Made by a program: the position numbers and the translations under genes. A stretch of 48,052 bases of DNA from Allobosea sp. LC85. Lineage in GTDB: Bacteria > Pseudomonadota > Alphaproteobacteria > Rhizobiales > Beijerinckiaceae. The stretch spans positions 1-48,052 of the forward strand of contig NZ_JPKG01000043.1 in assembly GCF_000735605.1 (NCBI RefSeq), written 5' to 3'. The notes below the pieces were generated by a model that saw nothing but the letters and a program-made list of their open reading frames with translations, made no database searches and was not told where the DNA came from. Below, in pieces: positions 16,361 through 25,174 of this stretch. Position 1 is the stretch's first letter; each line of letters opens with the position of its first letter.

Positions 16361-17455
16361 CTAAGGCAAAAGCCGGAACGCCGGTCCGGCGATCACGCGG
16401 ACGGGTCCACGCGATGGCGGGTCGATCGAGCCGCGCAGCTCGATTGCGTCGCTCATCACGCTCTCGTCGCGAAGCGACGCCTCGCGCGTGCGCAGCTTGC
16501 GGCGCAGCGCCTGCATCTGCGCTTCGACGCGTGAAATGCCCACCCGCTCGTCGATGCCGCGCCGATCGCCGGCGCTGAGCTCCCGCGCCGACCTGAAATC
16601 GACGAAATCGCGCCGGCCATAGGGCCACTGTGACGAACCGATGAAGGTCGTGACCTTGCCATCCAGCACGACGCTGTCGCCGGGGCGAAGCGTGATGTCG
16701 CGCAGCAGCGAGACGCGGCGCTCGCCGCTGGCGACGATCGGCGGCCGGCAGGCCGGATCGGAGGATTTCTCGTGGCCATAGGCAACGGGGAGCGATCCAT
16801 AGGTCCTGCCATCTGCGGAAACGGCGCCGTCGATCGTGCTGGCACCGGCCGGAACGCGGAAGACCTTGACCGGGATGCCGGGGTTCATGGCGCGGCAAAG
16901 CGCGTCGTGCGCCGTCAGGTCGGACTGGGCATTCAAGTTGCCGATCGGCGCATGGAAGCCGTCGCAGAGACGCACGCAGATGGTGCGCGCGCCATTTCCA
17001 CTGCCGGAGACGGTATCACGGCGTGCAACGCTGTGCTGCGTCGCCGGACGCCGGGCCTGACGCGGAGGCTCGACCGATCTGAAGGGGTTCAAGACCACGG
17101 GCGGATGCGCGATGCGCCCGTTCGGTACGCTGCGCGCCAGGGGCAGGGTCCAGATGCTACGCGCAGGCGCATAGGCGATGGGGGCACTATGGGTGCCGAC
17201 TTGCGGGGCGCGCATGGCGCGACGGTTCGCCGCCTCCTGAAGCTGAAAGTCGCGGACGCCAGCATCGTCGCCGGCCTGGACGAGCGAGATCGTACCGATC
17301 GCGCCGCCCGCTCCGAGCACGATGCCGAGCGCAGTCATTGCTGCCAAACGACTTGCAGGCCTCGACCCGAGAATACTGCGCCTTGGCGAAACGGCGTGGA
17401 CAGGGCAGCTCAAGGACGGGTCTTCCCCGCCCGGTATCTCACGGACACGAAACAT
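16361..17455 (-). CDS. DUF2865-containing exported or anchored protein
   Basis: A 364-residue protein with one N-terminal membrane helix (about residues 40-60) ending in SLVQAGDDAGV. The middle (about 155-238) holds the DUF2865 pattern: C160 and C164 in CVRLCDGF, C187, and C236 in DPACRPP. The C-terminal part, GERRVSLLRDITLRPGDSVV followed by a LDGKVTTF stretch, closely repeats the adjacent gene at 17611. It is therefore built like its neighbour with a cysteine-rich module of roughly 175 residues inserted after residue 67. The ATG at 17455 is chosen because GGAG lies 8 bases upstream. The function of DUF2865 is unknown; the location is probably periplasmic. Confidence 0.72.
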   Translation of the reverse strand: MFRVREIPGGEDPSLSCPVHAVSPRRSILGSRPASRLAAMTALGIVLGAGGAIGTISLVQAGDDAGVRDFQLQEAANRRAMRAPQVGTHSAPIAYAPARSIWTLPLARSVPNGRIAHPPVVLNPFRSVEPPRQARRPATQHSVARRDTVSGSGNGARTICVRLCDGFHAPIGNLNAQSDLTAHDALCRAMNPGIPVKVFRVPAGASTIDGAVSADGRTYGSLPVAYGHEKSSDPACRPPIVASGERRVSLLRDITLRPGDSVVLDGKVTTFIGSSQWPYGRRDFVDFRSARELSAGDRRGIDERVGISRVEAQMQALRRKLRTREASLRDESVMSDAIELRGSIDPPSRGPVRVIAGPAFRLLP

Positions 17456-17610
17456 CGCGTCAACTCCACTCACGCTTGTTCTTCGTCCGCCGCATTTCGG
17501 GTGTAGTTTACTTTTCGTTAATCATCAACGGCGCGCGGGGATTTACCCATGCAAAGCGGGCACGATGCTTAACGCAGCGCGCCCGGCCAAAAATGCTTGG
17601 CGGGGGGTGC

Positions 17611-18102
17611 TCAGGTTTCGGGCGAGATGACGATGCGCTGCATGTTCGAGACGGTTGCCGTATCACCCGAACCGCTCTCGAAGCGGCCGCGCAACTCGAT
17701 AGCGGTTACGTCATCGGTCTTCGCTTCCCGCCCCGTCATGTCGCGGCGCAGAGCCAGCATCTGACCTTCGCGGCTGGAAATGCTCGGGTTGTAGGGCCAG
17801 GCTGAAGAGCCTTCGAAGGTTGTCACCTTGCCATCGAGCACCACCGAGTCCCCCGGGCGCAGGGTGAAATCCCGCAGGAGAGAGACGCGGCGCTCCCCGT
17901 CTGCCGCGACGGCGGTACCAACGCCGGCGTCATCGCCAGCCTGAACGAGCGAGACGGTCAGGGCTGTACCGCCCGCCCCGATAACCAATCCGAGCAGCAG
18001 CATCGCGCCATACCGTGCCAGAGCGGTCCGACGGGAACGGGACGGATGGATTCCGGGCGGGGCATGGCCCGGCAGCGGCATGGCAATTCTTGGGCGGAAC
18101 AT
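17611..18102 (-). CDS. Small anchored protein, paralogue of the DUF2865 protein
   Basis: A 163-residue protein with one N-terminal helix (GAMLLLGLVIGAGGTALTV) followed by SLVQAGDDAGV, then GERRVSLLRDFTLRPGDSVV and LDGKVTTFEGSSAWPY. These blocks are nearly identical to the ends of the 364-residue neighbour, so the two arose by duplication. This copy lacks the cysteine-rich DUF2865 centre. The C-terminal part (DVTAIELRGRFE...) also matches the partner. It lies 155 bases upstream of it on the same strand. The function is unknown. The shared C-terminal block may be a small beta domain (inference). Confidence 0.6.
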   Translation of the reverse strand: MFRPRIAMPLPGHAPPGIHPSRSRRTALARYGAMLLLGLVIGAGGTALTVSLVQAGDDAGVGTAVAADGERRVSLLRDFTLRPGDSVVLDGKVTTFEGSSAWPYNPSISSREGQMLALRRDMTGREAKTDDVTAIELRGRFESGSGDTATVSNMQRIVISPET

Positions 18103-18276
18103 CGACGACTTTGCCTATGGGTAGGATCACTCACCCCAGCGTTATGCAAGCCGCCGTTCTCTCCGCTTTAAGGCACAAGCTTGCCTTTGATGCATTCTGC
18201 AGAAATGCACCACGAACCACGGGAGATCCGAGGTTCGTGGCGCAGGGATGAATAAGAGGGAGCCTCTGAGCCGCCC

Positions 18277-21200
18277 TCAGAGGTCCGGGCCGCGCACCGC
18301 CTGCGGGACGGCCACGGGCACCGCGGAGGTGGGCACGGTCTCGCGTTCGCCGCGACTGCGCCCCGAGAGCCAGGTGTCGACCTTGTCGAGGTAGAAGTAG
18401 ATCACCGGCGTGATGTAGAGCGTCAGCAACTGCGAGACGATCAATCCGCCGACCACGGCAATGCCGAGCGGCTGGCGCAGCTCGGCACCGGCGCCTGCAC
18501 CGAGCGCGATGGGAAGCACGCCAAAGATCGCGGCAAAGCTCGTCATCATGATCGGACGGAAGCGGACAAGCGCTGCCTCGCGGATGGCGGTCAGCGCATC
18601 GTCGCCCTGTTTGCGGCGCTCGATCGCGAAATCGACCATCATGATCGCATTCTTCTTGACGATGCCGACCAACATGAGGATGCCGATGATCGCGATCACC
18701 GACAGGTCCATGTTGAAATACTGCAGGGCGAGCAGCGCCCCGAGGCCGGCGGAGGGCAGGCCCGAGAGGATCGTGATCGGGTGGATGAAGCTTTCGTAGA
18801 GAATGCCGAGGATGATGTAGATCACCAGGATCGCGGCGAAGATCAGCAGGCCCTGGCCCTTCAGCGCATCCTGGAAGAGCTGGGCGGAGCCGGCGAAGCT
18901 CGTCACGATCGAGGCCGGCAGATTGACGTCGCGCTCGGCTGCGCGAATGGCGTTGACCGCGTCGCCAAGCGAGATGCCCGGCGCCGTGTTGAACGAGATC
19001 GTCACCGCCGGCTGCTGGGAGATGCGGTTCACCGCGAGCGGGCCGACGCTGGGCTTGATCGTCGCCACCGTTTCCAGCGGCACGTTCAGGCCGTTCGCAG
19101 CCTTGAGCAGCAGCCGCGAGAGCACGGCGGGGTCCTGCTGATAGGCGCGATTGGCCTCCATGATGACCTGATAATCGGTCGAGGGGGTGAAGATCGTCGC
19201 GATCTGGCGCGAACCGAAGGCGTTGCCGAGCGCCTGCCGGATCTGGTCGCTGGAAATGCCGAGGCTTGCGGCGCGTTCGCGGTCGATGTCGATCGAGAGC
19301 TGCGGGTTGCGCAGTTGCAGATCGATATTGGCATCGCGCAGCTGGGGAAGCCGGGCGAGCCGCTGCTGCATCAGCGGAGCATAGGTGAAGAGCGCATTCA
19401 GGTCCGGTCCCTGCAGTGAATAAAGGTACTGCGCGCGCGACGAGCGGCCGGCGTTGAGGTTGATGTTCTGGACCTGCTGGAACACCGCGGTGATACCCGG
19501 CACGTCGCCGGTCGCGCGCCTCAGCCGCGAGATCACCACCTCGGCCTTCTCGCGCTGGTCCTTGGGCTTGAGCGCGATGAACATGAAGCCGTTATTGGTG
19601 GCGTTGAAGCCGCCGATATTCGACGTCAGATAGTCGACCGCCGGATCGGCCTTGACGATTTCGGCGATGCGGATCTGGCGCGCCGCCATGGCTTCGAACG
19701 ACGTGTCGGGCGGGCCCTCGGTCGATCCGCGCAGGAGGCCGGTGTCTTCGGTCGGGAAGAAGCCCTTCGGGATGTCGATATACATCTGCGCCGAGATGTA
19801 GACCGTCGCCAGCGTGAAGATCAGCATCAGGATGCGTGCCTTCAGCACGTAATCCAGCGTCCAGCGATAGGCGCCGAGCATCCCCTGGAAGCCGGCCTCG
19901 AAGACGCGCTCGATCAGGTTCGGCTTCTTGTGGTGGTCATGTGCCTTGAGGAAGCGGGCGCAGAGCATCGGGGTCAGGGTCAGGGAGACGAAGCCCGAGA
20001 CGATGATCGCGGCGGAGATCGTGCCGGCAAACTCGACGAAAACCTTGCCGACGACGCCGCCCATGAAGAAGACGGGGATGAAGACGGCGACGAGCGAGAT
20101 GGTGATCGAGAGAATGGTGAAGCCGATTTCCCGCGAGCCGTCGAGCGCCGCCTGGAACGGTTTCTTGCCCATCTCGATATGCCGGATGATGTTTTCCAGC
20201 ATGACGATGGCGTCATCGACGACGAAGCCGACCGCGAGCGTCAGCGCAAGCAGCGAGATGTTGTCGAGCGAATAGCCGAGCGTGTGCATGATCGCGAAGG
20301 TGCCGACCAGTGAAATCGGCAGGGCGAGCGTCGGGATCAGCGTCGCGGCAAGGCTCTTCAGGAACAGGAAGATCACCATGATCACGAGCGCGATCGCGAT
20401 CATCAGCGAGACCTCGACATCCTCCACCGCCTCGCGGATCGGGATCGAGCGGTCATTCAGCACAGTGAGTTCCATCGCCGCCGGAAGCTGCTCGCGATAG
20501 GCCTCGAGCCTGGACTTGATGCTGTCGACGACCTCGACGGTGTTGGCGTCGGACTGACGATAGACCGCCAGCATGATCGAGCGTTGCCCGTTGAACCAGC
20601 TGCCGGTCTGGTTGTTCTCGACGGAGTCGTAAACCTGCGCCACGTCTTCGAGGCGGATCGGCACGCCGTTCTTCTGCGAGATGATGAGGTTGCCGTACTC
20701 GGCGGCGCGCTCCATCTGGCCTGTGGCGCCGAGCGTCAGGCGCTGGTTCTCGCCATTGAGCGTGCCGACCGGGGAATTGGAGTTGGCGGCGGCGATCGCA
20801 TTGCGGACATCGCTGAGTGCCAGCCCGCGCGCCGAGACGGCATCGGGATTGACCAGTACACGCACGGCATATTTCTGCGCACCGAAGATGTTGACCTGCG
20901 CGACGCCAGGCAATTGCGAGATCTGCTGCTGCAGGATGTTCTCGCCGAATTCATGGACTTCGTAGAGCGGCTTCGTCGCCGAAGTCAGCACCATGAACAG
21001 CACCGGCTGGTCGGCCGGATTGACCTTCCTGAAGCTCGGCGGCGAAGGCAGCTCCGGCGGCAGGCGCCGGGCCGTGGCGCTCAGCGCTGCCTGCACGTCG
21101 AGCGCTGCGCCGTCGATATTGCGGTTGAGGTCGAATTGCAGCGTGATCGAGGTCGCGCCGAGCTGCGAGACCGAGGACATCGAGGTGATGCCCGAGATCG

Positions 21201-21417
21201 AGGCGAATTCGCGCTCCAGCGGTGCGGCGACCGAGGAGGCCATCGATTCGGGGCTCGCGCCCGGCAGGCGGGCACTGACATTGATGGTCGGGAAGTCGAC
21301 CCGCGGCAGTGCCGCGACCGGAAGCTGTTTGAAGGCGAACAACCCGAAGATCAGGAAGGTTGCCATCAGGAGTGTCGTCATCACCGGACGACGAATGCAG
21401 GCCTCCGGGAGGTTCAT
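18277..21417 (-). CDS. RND multidrug efflux transporter, inner-membrane subunit (MdtB/MdtC-like)
   Basis: A 1046-residue proton-driven exporter of the AcrB/MdtBC superfamily with twelve helices and two large periplasmic loops. It begins MNLPEACIRRPVMTTLLMAT, as in the MdtC-type group. The proton-relay aspartate pair is in LAVGFVVDDAIVMLENI (helix 4). The canonical PGASPESM and second-half helices (GLPSAGLGALLALQ, PIMMTSFAAIFGVLPIA) are present. It forms a tripartite pump with the adaptor encoded immediately upstream, whose stop overlaps this start by one base (TGATG), and with an outer-membrane channel encoded elsewhere. The substrate range cannot be inferred. Its C-terminal tail is short. 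Confidence 0.93.
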   Translation of the reverse strand: MNLPEACIRRPVMTTLLMATFLIFGLFAFKQLPVAALPRVDFPTINVSARLPGASPESMASSVAAPLEREFASISGITSMSSVSQLGATSITLQFDLNRNIDGAALDVQAALSATARRLPPELPSPPSFRKVNPADQPVLFMVLTSATKPLYEVHEFGENILQQQISQLPGVAQVNIFGAQKYAVRVLVNPDAVSARGLALSDVRNAIAAANSNSPVGTLNGENQRLTLGATGQMERAAEYGNLIISQKNGVPIRLEDVAQVYDSVENNQTGSWFNGQRSIMLAVYRQSDANTVEVVDSIKSRLEAYREQLPAAMELTVLNDRSIPIREAVEDVEVSLMIAIALVIMVIFLFLKSLAATLIPTLALPISLVGTFAIMHTLGYSLDNISLLALTLAVGFVVDDAIVMLENIIRHIEMGKKPFQAALDGSREIGFTILSITISLVAVFIPVFFMGGVVGKVFVEFAGTISAAIIVSGFVSLTLTPMLCARFLKAHDHHKKPNLIERVFEAGFQGMLGAYRWTLDYVLKARILMLIFTLATVYISAQMYIDIPKGFFPTEDTGLLRGSTEGPPDTSFEAMAARQIRIAEIVKADPAVDYLTSNIGGFNATNNGFMFIALKPKDQREKAEVVISRLRRATGDVPGITAVFQQVQNINLNAGRSSRAQYLYSLQGPDLNALFTYAPLMQQRLARLPQLRDANIDLQLRNPQLSIDIDRERAASLGISSDQIRQALGNAFGSRQIATIFTPSTDYQVIMEANRAYQQDPAVLSRLLLKAANGLNVPLETVATIKPSVGPLAVNRISQQPAVTISFNTAPGISLGDAVNAIRAAERDVNLPASIVTSFAGSAQLFQDALKGQGLLIFAAILVIYIILGILYESFIHPITILSGLPSAGLGALLALQYFNMDLSVIAIIGILMLVGIVKKNAIMMVDFAIERRKQGDDALTAIREAALVRFRPIMMTSFAAIFGVLPIALGAGAGAELRQPLGIAVVGGLIVSQLLTLYITPVIYFYLDKVDTWLSGRSRGERETVPTSAVPVAVPQAVRGPDL

Positions 21418-22670
21418 CAGCCAGCACTCCCCCGCTGCGAGGTCAGGTGGGGCGGCGGCTTCTGGCCGCCGCGGTTGCGCTCGACCGCGCGGGCGCCATC
21501 GGTCAGCAGCAGCTGGCCATCGATGACGACCGTCTCGTCGCCCTTCAGGCCGGAGGCGAGCACGACGCGCTCATCGATGGTGCGGTCGACGGTGACAGGC
21601 CGGGCGCGGGCGACGCCGTCCTCGATCACGAAGACGAAGGTGCCGTTCTGGCCGTTCTGGACGGCCTCGCGTGGCACGGTCAGCGCATCGGGCTCGACCC
21701 GCAGGATCAGGCGGACCTGGCAGAGCGCGCCGGGCCACAGCGCCTCGTCGGGATTGTCGAAGATGGCGCGCATCTGGATGGTGCCCGTCGTGGCGTCGAC
21801 GAGGTTGTCGATGACCGCGATCTTGCCTTCGACGCCGCGGCTCGCGCCGTGCTGCGTGGCAACCGCCACGGCCGTGCCGGCATTCATCGCTTCGCGGATG
21901 CTGGACAGGTGGCGCTGCGGCAGGGCGAAGCTGACATAGATCGGATCGACCTGGTTGATTGTCACCAGGGTGGTCGAGTTGTCGCCGGTCTTGGCGATAT
22001 TGCCCTCCTTGAGGCCGGCCACGCCAATCCGGCCCGAAACCGGGGCGGTGATGGTGTAATAGGTCAGCTGGACCTTGAGGGCATCGACGGCTGCCTCACC
22101 GCCACGGACGCTGGCCCTGAGTGTCGCGACCTGGGTGCGGGCGGTGTCGAGGCGCTGGTCGGTGGCGAAATCCCGCTTGGCGAGTTCCTCTGCCCGGCGC
22201 AGATCCGCTTCGGCGGAGGCGAGCGAGGCCTTGTCGCGGGCGACGCCGGCTTCGGCCTGCTTCAGCAGCGCTTCCATCAAGCGGGAGTCGAGGCGGAAGA
22301 GCACGTCGCCCTTCTTCACATAGCCGCCATCGGGGAAGCCGACCTCGATGATCTGCGTATCGACGCGCGAGCGCACCGCGACGCTCGAGAGTGTCTGCAC
22401 TGTGCCGATCGCATCGAGCCTGACCGGCATCGGGCGGCGTTCCGCCTTGGCCGTGACGATGGTGACGGGCGGGCGCTGCTGCCCTGACGCGCGTGATGAC
22501 GGGGCTGCGGCCTGTTGCGCCGGCTGGGCGTAGGGCGGGATGATCTTTCCATAGGGAATGCGATCGAGCGGCGGAGGGACCGGCCTGCCGGAATAATGCA
22601 GACCTGCGCCAACCGCGACCGCGCCAATGGCGGCCACGACAACAACGCGCCCGAAAGACAAGACTGCCAT
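21417..22670 (-). CDS. RND efflux periplasmic adaptor (MdtA-like membrane fusion protein)
   Basis: A 417-residue adaptor with an N-terminal signal anchor (LSFGRVVVVAAIGAVAVGAG), a proline-rich linker, a split lipoyl domain (AIGTVQTLSSVAVRSRVDTQI and YTITAPVSGRIGVAGLKEGN), a helical hairpin in between (about residues 140-185), and beta-barrel and membrane-proximal domains. It links the RND transporter to an outer-membrane factor. The ATG at 22670 has AAGG 7 bases upstream and starts at the signal anchor; a longer frame to 22745 is less likely. It is translationally coupled to the transporter gene. No repressor gene is adjacent. Confidence 0.92.
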   Translation of the reverse strand: MAVLSFGRVVVVAAIGAVAVGAGLHYSGRPVPPPLDRIPYGKIIPPYAQPAQQAAAPSSRASGQQRPPVTIVTAKAERRPMPVRLDAIGTVQTLSSVAVRSRVDTQIIEVGFPDGGYVKKGDVLFRLDSRLMEALLKQAEAGVARDKASLASAEADLRRAEELAKRDFATDQRLDTARTQVATLRASVRGGEAAVDALKVQLTYYTITAPVSGRIGVAGLKEGNIAKTGDNSTTLVTINQVDPIYVSFALPQRHLSSIREAMNAGTAVAVATQHGASRGVEGKIAVIDNLVDATTGTIQMRAIFDNPDEALWPGALCQVRLILRVEPDALTVPREAVQNGQNGTFVFVIEDGVARARPVTVDRTIDERVVLASGLKGDETVVIDGQLLLTDGARAVERNRGGQKPPPHLTSQRGSAG

Positions 22671-22875
22671 GCGAAACCTTGCGCCAGAGGGGGGACAGCC
22701 TCTGTACCATTTGGAACGGTCGTCCCTAAACCGTCCTAGCCGCAAGCATTTAGCATGCCGACAGGTGGTTTCAGGCGCAAGCGCGAAACGCCGTTTGCCT
22801 AACGATGTAGCGAGGATGTGACAGAGTATATCTTACGGACGTGCGGCCGCGAACATTGCACGCCGCACGAGCATG

Positions 22876-23286
22876 TCAAAGTAGCGTGACGACAATTCCG
22901 ACAGCCATGCAGAACAGGCAGGCGACACCGAGAGCAAAGACCGCCGCGCGCAGCGGGACCCGGTTGGAGCCAGTGTGGATCACGGTGTGCACGATGCGCG
23001 TCAGCACGAAGCCCCAGGCAAGCGCGACGATCACCGTACCGGTCGCGCCGACCTCCATCGCGAGCATGATCAGTGCGAAGAAAATGAGCGGCGTCTCGAA
23101 CTGGTTGGCATAGTTCGCGGCAGCGAGGCGGGCATTCTCCGGATAGCGCTCGGTCGAGACCGCTACATCTGCGATCGCGACCTCCTTGTTCCGGAAGGCG
23201 ACGCGACGGCGCTGGAACAGAATGCCGAGCACGACGAAGGTCCAGAGGATCTGAGCCAGGGCAGGGTAGACCAGTTTGATCGTCAT
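22876..23286 (-). CDS. MAPEG-family membrane protein
   Basis: A 136-residue four-helix membrane protein of the MAPEG superfamily (eicosanoid and glutathione metabolism in eukaryotes; role in bacteria mostly unknown). The conserved core ERYPENARLAAANYANQFETPLIFF contains the family's N-x-x-E-type residues, and the last helices follow after HTGSNRVPLRAAVF. It lies between guaB and the RND adaptor on the same strand, but a terminator separates it from guaB, so it has its own promoter. Confidence 0.85.
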   Translation of the reverse strand: MTIKLVYPALAQILWTFVVLGILFQRRRVAFRNKEVAIADVAVSTERYPENARLAAANYANQFETPLIFFALIMLAMEVGATGTVIVALAWGFVLTRIVHTVIHTGSNRVPLRAAVFALGVACLFCMAVGIVVTLL

Positions 23287-23313
23287 GGGCGGCTTGCCTG
23301 TCGCTGTTCATTC

Positions 23314-23370
23314 AAAAAAGCCCTCACTCCGGAATGCTGCCGCCTGGGGCACATTCGCGGGATGAGGGCT
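23314..23370 (-). terminator. Rho-independent terminator of guaB
   Basis: On the minus strand AGCCCTCA (23370-23363) pairs with TGAGGGCT (23326-23319) around a loop that itself folds (GAATG.../...CATTC), followed by TTTTTT at 23319-23314. It lies 37 bases past the guaB stop. Confidence 0.8.
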
Positions 23371-23406
23371 GACAGGCGTCACGATTGCATCGACGAGGCC
23401 TTGGCC

Positions 23407-24900
23407 TCAAGACCTCGTCGGGTAGTTCGGGCTCTCGCGCACGATGGTGACATCGTGGACATGGCTTTCGCGCAGGCCGGCACTGGTGATGCGGATGAAC
23501 CGGGCCTTCGACTGGTAGTCGGCAAGATCGCGCCCGCCGACATAGCCCATGGCGGCCCGCAGGCCGCCTGCGAGCTGATGCAGCACGCCGGAGACCGGCC
23601 CCTTGTAGGCGACCTGGCCCTCGATGCCTTCCGGCACCAATTTCAGAGCATCCTTGATGTCCTGCTGGAAGTAGCGGTCGGCCGAGCCGCGCGCCATCGC
23701 GCCGACCGAACCCATGCCGCGATAGGATTTGTAGGAACGCCCCTGATAGAGAAAGGTCTCGCCCGGGGTTTCGTCGGTGCCAGCGAGCAGCGAGCCGACC
23801 ATGGCGCAGGAGGCTCCGGCAGCGAGCGCCTTGGCGAGATCGCCGGAATACTTGATGCCGCCATCGGCGATGACCGGAATGCCCGCCTTGCTTGCCGCCG
23901 AAGCTGCATCCATCACCGCTGTGAGCTGCGGCACGCCGACGCCGGCGACGATGCGGGTCGTGCAGATCGAACCCGGCCCGATGCCGACCTTGATCGCGTC
24001 GGCGCCGGCATCGATGAGGGCCTGCGCACCGGACGCAGTGGCGACGTTTCCGGCAATGATCTGAACGGTGTTGGAGAGTTTCTTCACCCGGGTGACCGCT
24101 TCCAGCACCTTGGCGGAATGGCCATGGGCGGTGTCGACCACGATGATGTCGACACCGGCGTCGATCAGGAGCTCGGAGCGCTCGAAGCCGAGGTCTCCTG
24201 TCGTGGTCGCGGCAGCAACCAGGAGACGACCCTGCGCGTCCTTGGCGGCATGCGGATGGGTGACCTGCTTCTCCATGTCCTTGACGGTGATCAGGCCGAT
24301 GCAGCGAAAATGATCGTCGACGACCAGCAGCTTCTCGATGCGGAACTGGTGGAGCAGGCGGCGCGCCTCCTCCTGGGTGACGCCTTCGCGCACCGTGATC
24401 AGGCGATCCTTGGTCATGATCTCGGCAACGGGTTGCTCGGGGCGGTCGGCGAAGCGGACATCGCGATTGGTCAGGATGCCGACGAGCTTGCCCTTGTGCC
24501 CCTGCGGGCCGCGCTCGACCACGGGGATGCCCGAGATCGAATGGTGCCGCATCAGGGCGAGTGCGTCGCCGAGCGTCTCGTCCGGGAAGATCGTGATCGG
24601 GTTGGCGACCATGCCCGATTCGAACTTCTTGACGAGCCGCACCTGCGCGGCTTGCTGGTCGGCCTCCAGGTTGCGGTGGACGACGCCGAGGCCGCCGGCC
24701 TGCGCCATCGCAATCGCCATCTTGGCCTCGGTCACCGTGTCCATCGCCGAGGCGATGATCGGCAGGTTGAGCGAGATCGTCTTGGTGAGCTTGGTCGAGA
24801 TATTGACATCGGCCGGCAGCACGTCGGACGGCCCCGGCTCGAGCAGGACGTCGTCGAAGGTCAGGCCGTCGCGGATGAGGGTGTCACTGATGCTTGCCAT
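23407..24900 (-). CDS. guaB: IMP dehydrogenase
   Basis: A 497-residue cytoplasmic enzyme that oxidises IMP to XMP with NAD, the committed step of GMP synthesis. The (beta/alpha)8 barrel starts with DGLTFDDVLLEPGPSDVLP. A CBS pair is inserted at about residues 97-210. The catalytic loop GIGPGSICTTRIVAGVG carries C313. The flap with the RGMGSVGAM and DRYFQ motifs follows. The ATG at 24900 is preferred because GGAG lies 7-9 bases upstream; an ATG 27 bases further is possible. A strong terminator follows the gene. It is divergent from an MFS transporter. Confidence 0.97.
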   Translation of the reverse strand: MASISDTLIRDGLTFDDVLLEPGPSDVLPADVNISTKLTKTISLNLPIIASAMDTVTEAKMAIAMAQAGGLGVVHRNLEADQQAAQVRLVKKFESGMVANPITIFPDETLGDALALMRHHSISGIPVVERGPQGHKGKLVGILTNRDVRFADRPEQPVAEIMTKDRLITVREGVTQEEARRLLHQFRIEKLLVVDDHFRCIGLITVKDMEKQVTHPHAAKDAQGRLLVAAATTTGDLGFERSELLIDAGVDIIVVDTAHGHSAKVLEAVTRVKKLSNTVQIIAGNVATASGAQALIDAGADAIKVGIGPGSICTTRIVAGVGVPQLTAVMDAASAASKAGIPVIADGGIKYSGDLAKALAAGASCAMVGSLLAGTDETPGETFLYQGRSYKSYRGMGSVGAMARGSADRYFQQDIKDALKLVPEGIEGQVAYKGPVSGVLHQLAGGLRAAMGYVGGRDLADYQSKARFIRITSAGLRESHVHDVTIVRESPNYPTRS

Positions 24901-25174
24901 CGCCAACTCCAAGCCCATGCGGGGCATTTCAGGGTGGGCGACAACATGCGCCCGCTACCGAGTTGACGAGGCCCGATATCATGCGTGTGGCATTGCCGCT
25001 AGTGGCCTCCGTCGAAATTGAGGCGGTTTATGCTGCGCTGCGATAAAGCGACTCATGCGACAGGCGCAGGGCGTCTCTTCCCAAGCGGGGCGAAACGGCC
25101 GTGTTCACGCCACATCGGGCGTGGCAAAGAACGAAACTTTCCGATTCCGGCTCCGGGCCGCAAGGTTCTTTCCC

